Source: Pezicula radicicola
Lineage: Eukaryota > Ascomycota > Leotiomycetes > Helotiales > Dermateaceae
DNA length: 64,000 nt
Direction: 5' to 3'
NCBI GenBank assembly: GCA_003008705.1
Contig: PDUO01000090.1
Span: forward strand, 67,886 to 131,885
The first letter of the stretch is position 1. Every line of letters starts with the position of its first letter. This document shows, one piece after another, positions 1 through 10,808 of the stretch. The notes below the pieces were generated by a model. It made no database searches, was not told the DNA's origin, and worked only from the letters and a program-made list of their open reading frames with translations. Made by a program: the position numbers and the translations under genes.

Positions 1-360
1 GCGCTCTTCGCCCTTGATAAGTGGCACAAGCCAGCGCTCCTTTTGTTCCTCGGAACCGAACTTGACGACAGGCTCTAAGCCGAAGATGTTCATGTGTACT
101 GAGGACACCCCGTTTATACCGGCGCCAGACTCGGAGATTGTCTGTAGCATAACTACTGCCTCAGAGATGCTGAGTTCAGAACCACCGTACTTTTGCGGCA
201 TGTAAATACCCAACCACCCATTCGACGCAAGATCCTTGTACAGCTCCTAAGGGAACTTATGCTCATTGTCCCTCTCAAGCCAGTACTCGTCTAGGTATTT
301 CTTGTAGATCTTTGAGATAGCTTCACGGACTGAACGCTAAGACTCGGACCATTGAGGAAG
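1..360 (-). pseudogene. Acyl-CoA dehydrogenase, N-terminal part, runs off the left edge
   Basis: The reverse strand reads in one frame as the N-terminal half of an acyl-CoA dehydrogenase (ACAD). Recognisable pieces are a helical start with ISKIYKKYLDEYW, then LASNGWLGIYMPQKYGG, then a segment with SGAGINGVSSVHMNIFG, then KFGSEEQKERWLVPLIKGE. The last is the usual run-up to the FAD/substrate loop of the family. Two in-frame TAG codons interrupt it, one before RSVREAI and one after the HKFP stretch, where relatives usually have Trp or Gln. The rest of the gene lies outside the window, so I cannot tell whether the catalytic half survives. As an ACAD it would put a 2,3-double bond into an acyl-CoA. 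It is the outermost visible member of the catabolic block. Confidence 0.75.
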
Positions 361-811
361 GTTGCTTAGTAGATACTCTGTGGTACGCGTGTGGACGAAT
401 CTTAGTCTTAAGATACTAAGAGTAGGTAGGGGGGGCTATCGAAAGGCTTTATTAGCTCGAAGAATACACGAATGTAGTGGACGAATTGACATCTCGGTAA
501 TGAGATGGATACCGATTCGTAAACAAACAGTAGATGCATATTCGCTCACGGATGGTAGTAGTCTAAATATATATAAACGTTAAAAGTCAGACTAGTCTTA
601 AACTATATTATACTTATTGTAGTACCTAGGATATTTATAAATATTGTTCGTAGTAGAAAGGGCCTCGGCTATCAGAGTTGCCCGAGGTGTCCCGAAGTGA
701 GCAGTACTAAGTAAGGTCACTGCAGAGGCAGCTCAGTGCTAGGAATAGGTATATATCTAGTTTCATAGAAGCCCATCTCCTACTACTTCTAAAATAAGGG
801 TAACTATATTA
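361..811. other. Intergenic stretch without a supported gene
   Basis: No frame gives a recognisable protein. The DNA between the acyl-CoA dehydrogenase relic and the carrier relic is rich in TAG and TA steps and looks like eroded sequence. If the two genes were divergent, this would have been their shared promoter. I see no clear promoter element. Confidence 0.4.
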
Positions 812-1675
812 GACGACAAGGCCCTCGAACGGAGAACCATCTTCAATGTATCCGTCCCCTTTATCGCAGGCTATAGCTCCGGCATGGTTACTACAATATA
901 CATCCAGCCAATCGATACAGTCAAAGTGCGGATACAGTTGATAGAATAAGGCAAGGGCAAGTCTTCCCCATGGCTCATTACGAGGGACATTGTTAAGCGC
1001 GGTGGCTTCTTCAACCTCTACCAGGGTTTGTTAGCGGGACTACTTCAACAATTAGTCTATAGAACACTACGAATAGGTCTCTTCTCGAGCTTTGAGACAA
1101 CACTAGAACGACGGGCTCACGAACGAGGAACCACGCTCGGATTCAGAGGCCGGACGCTGGCCGGGCTCGGCGCCGGTACCCTCGCGGCCCTGGTACGGAA
1201 TCCGACTTAGGTCACCCTGATCCGTATACAAGCCAATAGCATGAAGCCCGCAGAGTAACAGCAAAACTACTTATTGGTGATCAACGCCCTCCGCTACATC
1301 GCCTAGCAAGAAGGGACCCTCGCACTCTGGAAGGGCTTAGCGCCGACCATTATTCGAGCTATGTTAACTAACTTCGGTGAGCTAGTATTTTTCTCCGAGT
1401 CCAAGCATCAAATACATAAGTATTCTTCCCTTTTAGTACCGCAACAGACAGTTGTTGCGGCTTTCATTGCAGGCTTCGCTAGGGCCGCCATTAGCCTACC
1501 ATTTGACTTCGTTAAGACGCGGCTGTAGAATCAGTCTATAGCAGGATCTACCAAGGTTCTACCCCTGTATACTGGGATATTAGATTGCTTTACCTAGGTG
1601 ATACGGAGAGAAGGTATTTTTAGATTTTATCTTGACTTTTAGCTATATTTTATAAGAGTTGCGCCCTATTTGTGA
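812..1675 (+). pseudogene. Mitochondrial carrier family protein (oxoglutarate/dicarboxylate type), broken
   Basis: One uninterrupted frame encodes the three-repeat mitochondrial carrier fold. Repeat 1 shows the signature QPIDTVKVRIQ, repeat 2 a damaged NPT-stop-VTLIRIQ, and repeat 3 LPFDFVKTRL, each the PX(D/E)XX(K/R) hallmark. Segments such as LWKGLAPTIIRAM and the repeat-2 context resemble the 2-oxoglutarate/malate carriers. Carriers of this family exchange small dicarboxylates across organelle membranes. At least seven in-frame stops are present, including TAA at 947, TAG at 1208, and later TAG/TAA codons. One sits at the acidic residue of the repeat-2 signature. No frameshift is needed from 812 to the end, so decay is by substitution. 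No start Met is visible. Its place beside acyl-CoA genes suggests it once supplied or removed dicarboxylates for that pathway, which is inference. Confidence 0.75.
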
Positions 1676-2334
1676 GTACCCAAATTTCGATTCAAAGATA
1701 CATTATAGTAGAGGCTAATATACAGTAGTACGATTGTATTATTTCTTTCTAATAAGATAAAGAAAATCATTGTAATAAGATAGGATGGATGTATTTGGTA
1801 TTTCGAAAGAAATTAAGAAGAAAGAGATGTCTCGAGAAACTAGCTCTCAGAAATATCTACAAGAAGGTTATACTTATAGGAGGAGCTGCGGCTAGTATAT
1901 AAGCTCCCGCGCCTGAGAAGAAACGAAACACAATGAACTTAGTGATATGGGTGCTTCCGGCCATAATAGCACCGGAAACGAGGATGAGGATAGATAGCTG
2001 ATGGATGAGAAATTTAGCACAATACATGGAGATTGAGTTCTAATAACTCACCACCGCGAGGGACTACTTCCTCCCCTATACATCTACTACCCACGGTAGG
2101 GCCAGTGTGCCAATAACTCCTCCCGCCTGGAAAACACCATTCATAGATGATACCAAATCTATAGAATTAGAAGTACTGACAAGGTTGAAATACTTTAGGA
2201 ACGATGGCTGACCTACGCTATACTTGTTAGCAACCATATCGCTGTGACCGAAGGGAGTCAGCCAACGAAGATTACTGTAGATAATATCGCAGATACTTAT
2301 TGTAGTCTATTTTACCTTGCAATCTGTTCAAGGG
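1676..2334. other. Intergenic, AT-rich, no supported gene
   Basis: This lies between the carrier relic and the end of the first Baeyer-Villiger monooxygenase. It is mostly AT-rich, with several short A/T runs. I find no protein similarity in any frame and no repeat with clear ends. Confidence 0.4.
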
Positions 2335-4240
2335 TTAGGGAGATATACTAACTGATGGCGAAACCGGTGTGATTTCAAGACCTTTGAGCTCCTTAGTTTC
2401 CCTCCAATCAGCTAAAACCTTGCGGAAATGAGAAGGTCCCTTGGCCCACACTGCTGCCCTGGCTCTCCTTAGCTGTTCCTCTACGGGGACGCTGCGCAGG
2501 TATTCTCCCTCTGCATTGAAGTAGCTTGGTGCACAACCGGCTGTTACGACGAAGGCTCCTACTTATGAAACAATTAGTTGAGACCATTCCTCCTCACTGG
2601 CAGCCGTAGGTTCGATAGTGAAGTTAAGTCGGTACTTCTAGTGGGCGTGTCCATTCTCTGTATTAACCGACTGTTTTGCTGCGGCAATAGCCATTATATC
2701 GGCGATGTGGGCTGCTGAGACAGCAATGGAGTAGATGAAGTTAGGACTCGCTCCACTTTGGTTAAGACCAGGCCAGAATATATTCGGAAAATCGCGACTC
2801 ATCATTCCATGTACTGTACTAACAGCTGCATCCCACTTCTTGTTGAGCGAGGCTCCGTTACGACCCTTGACATCAGTGCCAACTCGACCAGTGGGGCTGT
2901 ACAAGACTGGGCTCTTGTAGCCAGTGCTAAGGATTAGGGTATCAATCTTGTACTTATTGTCGCCAACTATAACTCCATCCTTGGTGATTTCTTTGACAGT
3001 AACACCGTCAGTATCGACAAGCCTCATGTGTTGCTCGTTAAAGGCCGGGAGATATTCGTCATGGAAACAAGCTCGTTTACACTAGCCTGGATACCAGGGC
3101 TTAAGCTTCTCTGCGGTGAGAGGATCTTTCACGAGCTTATCAACTCGTTTATGGATACCCTCCTGTCGAGGCAGGTCTAGAGCATGGAGGTATTTAGCAT
3201 ATTTTTGGATCTTATCGGGTGTCCGGATGTCTACGTCAGGGTTACCTGACATGGCACTATGCGAAGGCATATATGTCCATCCATCGTTAACCAAATCCAC
3301 GGACGGCTTATTGGCAGAGTTATGCACGAAAGCATTAAAATTTTCGAGACGTTCTTCCTGCCAGCCTGGCTTCGAGAAGACCTCGCGAGCCCACTCTGGA
3401 TCTGTCGGTCGGTTGTCTCTTCGATCTACGGCCGAAGGCGTTCGTTGGAACACGTAAAGCTCTTTGACCCAGGGCACCATGGCCGGTGCTACCTGTATTT
3501 CTGTAGCACTGGTGCCAATGATACCGACTCTCTGGTCCTTTAGCTTGACTAAGTCGGGTTTTTCGTGCGTTCCTCCGGTAGTGTTGTAGTCCCAGCGTGC
3601 AGTATGGAAGCAAGCCCCTTCGAATTTCTCGATACCAGGGATCTGAGGAATCCGTGGAATCAAAGTAAAACCTGTGGAAAGGATCGAAAATCGTGAGCGC
3701 ACAGTGAGCGGAGTGCCGTCCTTGCCGTGCTGTAGCTGAGGCACGAGGCGAGTTAACCACTCCTTGCTGCTTTCGTCCCAGTCAACAGAAGCGACACGGT
3801 GACCGAACCACGCAACCTGGTTATGGTTCCATTTTTTGGCAATTCGGTCGGCATATTCTCTCAGTTCCGTGCCAGACGTATACTTCTGAGTTGGAATATA
3901 ACTGGTCTCTTCAAGCAGGGGCATATAGATATAGCTCTCGACGTCGCACATCAGACCCGGATAGCGATTCCAATCTGGGGGACTAATCAGTTCTGACGTT
4001 CAACAACCGAACCCATCACTTCAGCAGCAAATACTCCAGCAGAGCCTGACAACTTGAAAAGGTAAAGCACTCACACCAGGTTCCCCCAAAACCACCAGCA
4101 GAATCCACAATGCGGATATCTTCGAGTTTAAAGCCGGCTTGAAGGAGTTGCACCGCGAAAAGTAACCACTGACAGGTAAACTACCGCCCCATATTATCAG
4201 ATCACGTGTACCGAAGTCAGAGTCATTACAAACCACTTCG
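2335..4240 (-). pseudogene. Baeyer-Villiger monooxygenase 1, broken
   Basis: This is a FAD/NADPH enzyme of the family that inserts oxygen beside a ketone to give an ester or lactone. The BVMO fingerprint FxGxxxHxxxWD is present (FEGACFHTARWD). Upstream are [10 protein letters not shown] and, across an intron at 3975-4074 that splices in frame, YWNRYPGLMCDVESYIYMPL. Lesions: TAG at 3082-3084 where relatives have Trp (PWYPG-W-CKR), TAG at 2638-2640, and a TAA near 2563. The second dinucleotide-binding loop reads GTSATE, with a Ser at a glycine position. The first Rossmann motif near 4220 is eroded and the start codon is lost. The natural end is TAA at 2335. Everything downstream of the intron stays in one frame. 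Confidence 0.85.
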
Positions 4241-6059
4241 CAGCTGAGCCCTGAACATTGGACGAGCCCTTGACTCCATTTTCTCTGTACCTAAATTGTG
4301 GCGTTAAGATACCGGTGGGTTGATTTTAACAGGAGCACTCCCCACCCCCCCCCTTGCCAGCCGTCCACGCTAATCCGTCGCTGTATTTGAATACAATTTT
4401 ACTGAGTTATTAAAAGGATTTATGGGTAATGAGTACCAACCGCCGATGGAGCCTAGCTAGTAATGTGCGAGCTGGAATGACTGACGCACCCCAGTGGGTT
4501 ATCGGTGATCAACTTGAACTATGGAGACCTCATAATAGGCTGTCTCAAGTTGCATTAAACTCAAGCTCCGTCTGCAACAAGTTTTTGATCAGTGAACGAA
4601 AGAAATTCTACTGCCGTAACATATTCATATATCAAAGCTTGGGTTAGAAGAGAGAGAACTTATATTAATCAAGGAGTCTGTCGGTCCAAGAGATCGAAGT
4701 AAGTAGATTCCCTGTACTAACCTAGATCTAATTAGTGAGAACAATATAGTTTAATACCTAGGCTAGGACAGTTTTTTTCTAAGGACAATGACGACTTAGT
4801 ATTAATTTAACTCAAGAGGACGTTCAAGAGGGCCGAGGGTAACAATCTTCCACTGCCTCGGGAAGAGTTGGGAAGCCCTCAAGGTTACTTGATGGATACG
4901 AAATTATTCCACTCTATTTCTCTTACAGTAGGATCTTAATATACCATAAATATATAATTCCTCCTAGGATATCTTAGCTATAAAGTGAAATACTAAGAAA
5001 TATAACCCAAAATTATATGGGCTTGTAGGTTTCCCCTCATTTAGTTTATTTAGTAACCTGTAGTAGAATCGCGCCGTAGCCTAATAAAACTTATCAACTA
5101 ATCTATCAGCGAACATTAAATTAAGACCAAAGGCTTGAGGGGCCCGAGGTCTCCACCGGGCCGCCGGCCTAGCCTTGAGCCAGCGATAAAACTTATCGTA
5201 AGATTAACAAGACTAGCCAGTTAGTATATTTAAACATCAGCGTAGATATAAATTCTATTATACCTCGAATATACTTAATGTTTTTACTTCTACGAAATCA
5301 CTTCTACGAAATCACTTAGATAAAATCACTTTATAGCATCTGATTATCCCCTATTTCCTGACGGTCTGTTGCGAAATTGAAGACGAAAGTTCTTAGCACC
5401 CTTTTGATCTATTCCTTGACTCTTGCCTCCGAAAAGACACTCAAGAGAAACCAAGGAGTCTCTGAGTATACCGCTGTTACGCTACTAGATACTCCTTGCG
5501 AGACGGAATTCCACCCCGACCAACTTGATATTGCTTGCGTCGAGCTCATTGCGATAAACACAATCTTACGGGTGAACGTGATAAGCAGGGAGTAATAAAG
5601 ATTCCTGTTAAACAATCCTGTAGGGATCCCTAGCGGTATGGATTTCTTACCAGACGGATTTCTATTAGTTCTCTGAAATAGTCGGTAACGATATAGTAAG
5701 GCTAGATCCAAAGGACGGCAGTATAACTGAATATCCGTTCCCGTGGACTAATATCTCAGTCATCAGTGGCCTTCCTGTCGGTATCCATATAGCCATTGAT
5801 GTCTCTGGCAACCGTGACTGTGGAGTGTGGTTCACATCCGTCGCCCTTAACGCTATTGGCTGCATTGACATTGATACCTTCGATTACGAGCTATGTGTAT
5901 ATATACTTTCGAGGGTCTTAATGAAAATACCAAGTTTAGTCTATTTGTCCAATTTTATTATAACTCTATATCCTAAATCCTAAAAGTCTGTACTATCGTC
6001 TAATTCCGAAAGAGTAATACAAGAGATATACTGTTGTGACTGACCACGCCTAACTAAGA
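4241..6059. other. Long gene-poor stretch with unassigned reading frames
   Basis: No family can be named here. A poly-C run lies near 4344-4354 and the rest is AT-rich with many TAG triplets. Between about 5377 and 5880 short frames on both strands look mildly protein-like. For example, a forward frame near 5750-5880 reads SVISGLPVGIHIAIDVSGN. They are broken by stops and I cannot tie them to a domain. This separates the first monooxygenase relic from the AAA ATPase relic. Confidence 0.35.
5285..5330 (+). repeat. Short tandem repeat, about 17-bp unit
   Basis: Two consecutive copies of a unit built on CTTCTACGAAATCACTT are followed by a degraded third copy (AGATAAAATCACTT). It lies in gene-poor DNA. 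No function is apparent. Confidence 0.6.
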
Positions 6060-8200
6060 GGCAGCGGAGGAAGTAGGGGAGAATGAACAAGACAATCAGG
6101 CCCGGGAAGATCTGAAACTTCTTCTCCAAACCATTTCTAGTGGGTCATCAGGCGACGCAAAACTGGACAAATACTTCAAGACGCGACAAGATGTGTACAT
6201 AGATGTGTACACCAAGCATCATATGATTTAGTTTGAGGATCTGTGGACCATCTTCCCTCCGGGAACCTTGATATGCGGCAAGCCCTTCCAGAACCAGGAC
6301 TAGTTGTTCATTGCTCAAGGTAACAGAACAAGCTGGTCTCGCCAGGGCCAGAGGAGGCGTGCACAGCAATTGTTGCCTTGGGGACTGAGCTACTGGACGT
6401 ACGATTAGACTAGAAAATTCTTCCAACGAACTCGTTGGACACTTGTGTTTGAACCTTTTGCCAGACTCTGGCCAATTGCAGAGTTGCTATACTATCCTTT
6501 CGACTTACACTCCGAATACAGGAAAGTTAAAAAATACTTGATTGAGCACGGGAAGAAATTCCGAAAGCTCCGTACTCCGCAGGAAAGATCACGGCTGTTC
6601 GAGTACAGGAGCAATGCCATCTTTGGGAAGAAGGGCTTTTCTGGATTGATGCAGGGTGATGACGTTCGTCGACACCTACGAGACACAACGCAGATGGTGC
6701 TAGTTTGTTCATCAGGATGATGATGATAGTCAATCCCGAAGCTCACTGAGCTCAGAAATCGAGTTGTTGAGAATCCTGTCGTCGTCGTTAGGATATTAAA
6801 ACCTGCAGCCTGGTGCTAAGTCTTCGAATGTAAGTTTTACAGCAACGCCAGCGCCCCGACAAAACTGATACTCGGTGTAGGTAGAGAGTAGAGTCATGAT
6901 CGACGACCTGTCCTGCTTCCAATATTGTCCTGTAATCAGTCGCAATGGAGCACTAGGACCTAGCGAAGATAATCCTGATTGTAAGTGTTCTGACTGTCAG
7001 GCGAATACTGGCCTGGCTTCAAAGTATAGGACTCGGTTTGACACACGCGACCTGCAAAAAAGTAAGAACTAGGAAGACGAACAAGACATGCTCTGTCCCC
7101 ATCGAGTTCTTGGCTACATTTTCTCGGGGAGAAGTAGTGGGCCCAGCTGCAGGTTACTCTGTTGGATGAAATACCAATGGATGACCCGAAAAGTGCTTGG
7201 AATTCTCGACTACGACTCGCTGACGAGACTAAAGATCTGCTCTTTAATCTTATGCGTAGTCACATTTCTTCGACGAAGCAGACCGAAGAAGGTGGCCTTA
7301 AAATCTACGACATTATCCCCCATAAAGGGGAAAGATCTCGTAATATTTCTCTATGGTAAGATTTTGACTTTCCGATCTCGTGAGTTCGAGCGCCGTCCTA
7401 ACTTAATGCAGGGCCACCAGGGGTTGGCAAGACATCGACGGCAGAGACTATAGCAGTTGCCAGTCGCAAGCCTCTGTTCTCGATCAGCGTCGCGGACGTC
7501 GGCACCAAGGCCAGGCACGTTGTAGCAAATCTTGCTAAAATCTTCTCTCTGGCCACTTCATAGCAGGCTATCTTGCTCACGTACGTGTCTTGTATATAAT
7601 TTTTTCCATATAGCGATATTGACAGCGACATAGCGACGAAGCGGATGTGTTTCTCGAGAGTGGAGGAAGAGGCCCGGGTACATCGACAGAGAAGAATGCC
7701 TTGGTTTCTGGTGAGTCTGGCTGCACTATCAGAGCTTAGTAACTTGCTGATATTCTCCAGTCTTCCTTCGAGTGCTTGAGTACTACGAAGGAATCATGTT
7801 CCTGACAACGAACCAGATCGCCTAGTTCGACGTTGCTATTCCATCTCGGATTCACATTGCGATCAAGTATGAAAGTCTTAGTAAACTTCAAATGGAGGAC
7901 ATTTTCAAAGGCTTCCTTGACCCTCTTACAGATAAGGGCCTGGTCGATAATTATAAGGAAGTCCTAGACCGGCTGAAGGACGATGTGTATCAAATTAAAT
8001 CCGCAATATTGTCACATCAGCCCTGGGATTGGCCCGCGCCGAATCCAAGTACCAAAATAGGAAAGGCAAGCTTGGAAAGGCGCATATAAAACTTGCCGTC
8101 AGCAATGCTCGCGCCTTCAAAGGGGAGTTTTTAGTGCAATTTGATCGATACAAGAACAGCCAAGAGAAGATAATCCAGTAGATCCAGTGGTTTACTATAT
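6060..8200 (+). pseudogene. AAA+ ATPase with N-terminal DUF7025-like region, broken
   Basis: This is a relic of the large fungal AAA+ ATPases in which a DUF7025-like region precedes the ATPase core. The N-terminal region shows FEDLWTIFPPGTL and, at about 6640, IFGKKGFSGLMQ. The core has Walker A GPPGVGKT at 7411-7434, Walker B-like DEADVF near 7635, and sensor-1-like GIMFLTTN near 7790, followed by SRIHIAIKYESL. An intron at 7711-7760 still splices in frame, and another near 7580-7633 can be inferred. Stops include TAG at 7561 (a Trp in relatives, SWQAILL) and TAG at 7823, plus several in the N-terminal half. Members of this family act on unknown substrates in fungi. It need not belong to the metabolic cluster around it. 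Confidence 0.75.
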
Positions 8201-8223
8201 ATGCATCATCAGTAAACCTAGTA

Positions 8224-9647
8224 CTAGAGTTGGGGCCCTTTAGCTTTCCGCTCTTTGAGCTTCTTCATCCGCTTAAAAGCTGCATCCAAAGATTTCCTGG
8301 TCTTTCTAAAGTAGAGATGGCTGAAGTCACTGCTCCCTTGGCCGCTCATTGTCCGTGCTTGAATACCATAACTAATCGTACCTCCTCAGACATATTGGAA
8401 GATAGAGGGAATCTCCTAATCTTTCCCCCCGCCATTATTGCAAAGGTCAAAGCCAACGATATCAGTGTAACGGTCCAGGAGTTCTTGCGGTTCCGGAATT
8501 CCACTCGCTTTTCGATTCTCTGACAGATAAGGTGACTTTGAAGACGATGCAGACTGTCCGACTTTGGTATAATCCTCGAAGAAGGGGCTGATCAAGAAAA
8601 CAAGATCCATAAGAGGGTGCCCAATGGTTGACAATTCCCAATCGAGGGTTGCAGTAACTCTTGGCTCCGTAGGGTGAAGGATCTAGACCAGAGCAAGTTC
8701 CTCAGTAAAGCTCTTGGACCAAAGCGAGTAATGTTGACATACTAAATTATCAAACTTGAAATGGCTATGGACAATAGCATACCGATCGCCTAGTAAATTG
8801 TTTCTCACATAGTCCATTATTTTATCATATTTGTTATAAGCTCGGCATAGGTATGTGCCCGTTTTTATGTCTTTAACCGCAACTTGTTGAGCTTCGATGC
8901 AACTCCACGTATTACAATGGCGAGCATAAAAACTAGTCTTCTTGCCGTAGCCCTCGAGGCCAACGGCATCCGGATCGATGGAATGAAGCCATGCGAGTGT
9001 TTCGATGGCGGAAAACCAACTATGCCACAATGTTATTCATGGGATGCTTCGGACTAGGGATCATATTGCAATATACGCTTGGCGCCTATCCGTTGGTGAA
9101 AGTTCCTCCAAGTCTGTATCTGTAGGGATTCTGCCCTTTACGAACTCCATCACCTAGATTTGGGCATTCATTCAGTATACGTAAGACTTAATGGACCACC
9201 GACTCATATAGACTTACGTAGAAGGAAGTTCCGACAACTGATGTGTCTATGTATAAATCGAAAACCTTGGGTACAGGGAAACCTTTAACAGAGCCAAGTG
9301 CTTGGAGCACTCTGTACTCCCGATCAATTTGATGCGCTACCGGGCTGATGGCTTTTCCCGGTGGCTTTTTTCGCAGAATGAATCTAGTGCCGCTACTCGG
9401 TACCAACGTCAAGTTAATGCAATGTTCGGTCTCTTGTACTGATGGAAGGGTTGGGATATCCAAAGGCCCGCACTTACACTGCATCATCGAGAAAGTAGGT
9501 TGGATTGCTCTAGCCGTATCCGATTTTTGTCGTTACAACCGGTAACTACAGATTGGGGGGTTTTCCTGATTGGAGAAGGAATTGTCCCAGAGCCTTATCA
9601 TTAAGGTTATAGCGTGAACTAGCTGTAGACGAAGTGCTTGAACTCAT
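8224..9647 (-). pseudogene. ACAD10/11-type aminoglycoside-phosphotransferase-like kinase, broken
   Basis: It starts at ATG 9645-9647 and ends at TAG 8224-8226. Landmarks in order: FILRKKPPGKA with IDREYRVLQALGS (nucleotide-binding lobe), GFPVPKVFDLY, VMEFVKGRIP, ETLAWLHSIDPDAVGL, a HSHFKFDN catalytic loop, STIGHPLMDLVFLISPFF, and a Lys-rich tail. This is the stand-alone form of the kinase domain that animal ACAD10 and ACAD11 carry fused to an acyl-CoA dehydrogenase. In those proteins it phosphorylates the hydroxyl of 4-hydroxyacyl substrates. The catalytic loop should read HGDFKFDN, so the Asp has become His. Stops include two Gln-to-TAG changes near the N-terminus, a Trp-to-TAG (KD-W-EI) near 8431, and two TGAs. 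Two introns still splice. It stands divergently to the intact dehydrogenase at 10809. Confidence 0.85.
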
Positions 9648-9912
9648 TCTTGTGGGAATGGGATGCTGCTACGTTGTTGAGATATCGGTGTGGAATTAGC
9701 TTGCGGGCAGACAGCAAGGCTCGAGTTTTTTTTTATTTTTAAAAGAGATATAGTCGCGATATAATAGAAGGGTAACAAAGATTGAAGCAAGGTGCACGAC
9801 AGAAGTGTCAATTTATTTATTTTTTTCTCCATACACACACTATATAACCAATGATTACTCTGAGGAAAAGACTGAGGCGCGGAAACTGGTAAGCAACAGG
9901 TTGTTATTCGTA

Positions 9913-10621
9913 CAGTAAAGTCGTGCCTTTCAGCGTCATTTACCGAATTTCTAACCTCTGCCGCATAGAACTTACGCCCATATACCCTCTAGAAGACAAA
10001 TTTAATAATAACTTTAAAACAACTTATTCTATAATAATAATTGAAGAGATTATTATTCTTTATTATATTAATAATCTATAATTTTAATTTTAAATGGTTT
10101 TATATACTCTATATTTTATTATTAATAATTATAGAAATAGGTAGAAATATACTAAAGTAAGAGAGTCTACCTTAATTTTTTCGAATTTGTATATAAAAAG
10201 GTACCTTTCTTGCAGCAACTCAACAACAACCTTATAAAAATATAGCTCTATATTGCGAAAAGATAATAAGGGGTATAGATTATCTTTTTATAATATAGAG
10301 CTATATTTTTATAAGGCTGTTGTTGAGTTACTACAAGAAAGGTACCTTTTTATATACAAATTCGAAAAATCAAGCTCCCTTACTTAAACTATATAAAAAG
10401 CCTTAATTTTATAACTTCTACAATTCTTATTATAAACCTATAGAAATAAGATATATTATAGAAGTAGTACTTCTTATTATATTATTTAAATTTTAAATAA
10501 TTCTAATAACTCTAAGGTTGTATTTTAATTATTTCTATTTTAGAAGTTATGGGATTTAAAAGTATATAGTGCTCGGGCCGAAATCGTCAAAATAACGCTG
10601 AAAGGCACAATGACTTTACCT
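9913..10621. mobile_element. Tc1/mariner-like MITE, 709 bp, TA-flanked
   Basis: The two ends are inverted copies. The left end reads CAGTAAAGTCGTGCCTTTCA and the right end, reversed, reads AGGTAAAGTCATTGTGCCTT, and similarity runs about 45 bp inward. A TA dinucleotide abuts each end (9911-9912 and 10622-10623), the target duplication typical of Tc1/mariner elements. The interior is strongly AT-rich, has no open frame and contains a long palindrome. I read it as a non-autonomous miniature element. It sits in the divergent promoter space between the APH-like kinase relic and the intact acyl-CoA dehydrogenase. Family assignment rests on the TA sites and terminal repeats only. Confidence 0.65.
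10177..10369. repeat. Long near-perfect palindrome inside the MITE
   Basis: Arms of 91 nt (10177-10267 and 10279-10369) are inverted complements around an 11-nt loop. The few mismatches I see are transitions, mostly C/T or G/A: TGCAGCAAC in one arm against TGTAGTAAC in the other, and TTGCGAAAAG against TTATAAAAAG. A weaker inverted match extends on both sides to about 10150 and 10390. Transcribed or single-stranded, this would fold into a very stable hairpin. Confidence 0.85.
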
Positions 10622-10808
10622 TAACTAGAACGATTGCCGATTAGGCCGAAAGGCCCTCGGTAACCTTCAACCCGTGGGCTTGAGCAGATAATTATTGTCA
10701 TTATACTCCGAGCAATAATAAACCATTCCATCTACCAACTGCCGGACCAGTATTCTTGGTCGTGATTGATCAGATATTCCGAATCGAAAGCCCTCTAAAG
10801 TAATCGTC

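Noticed and set aside
10177..10369. Palindrome as a terminator or microRNA-type gene.
   Set aside because: It sits at the centre of a TA-flanked element with terminal inverted repeats, so a transposon origin is simpler. The hairpin RNA idea is kept only as a test.
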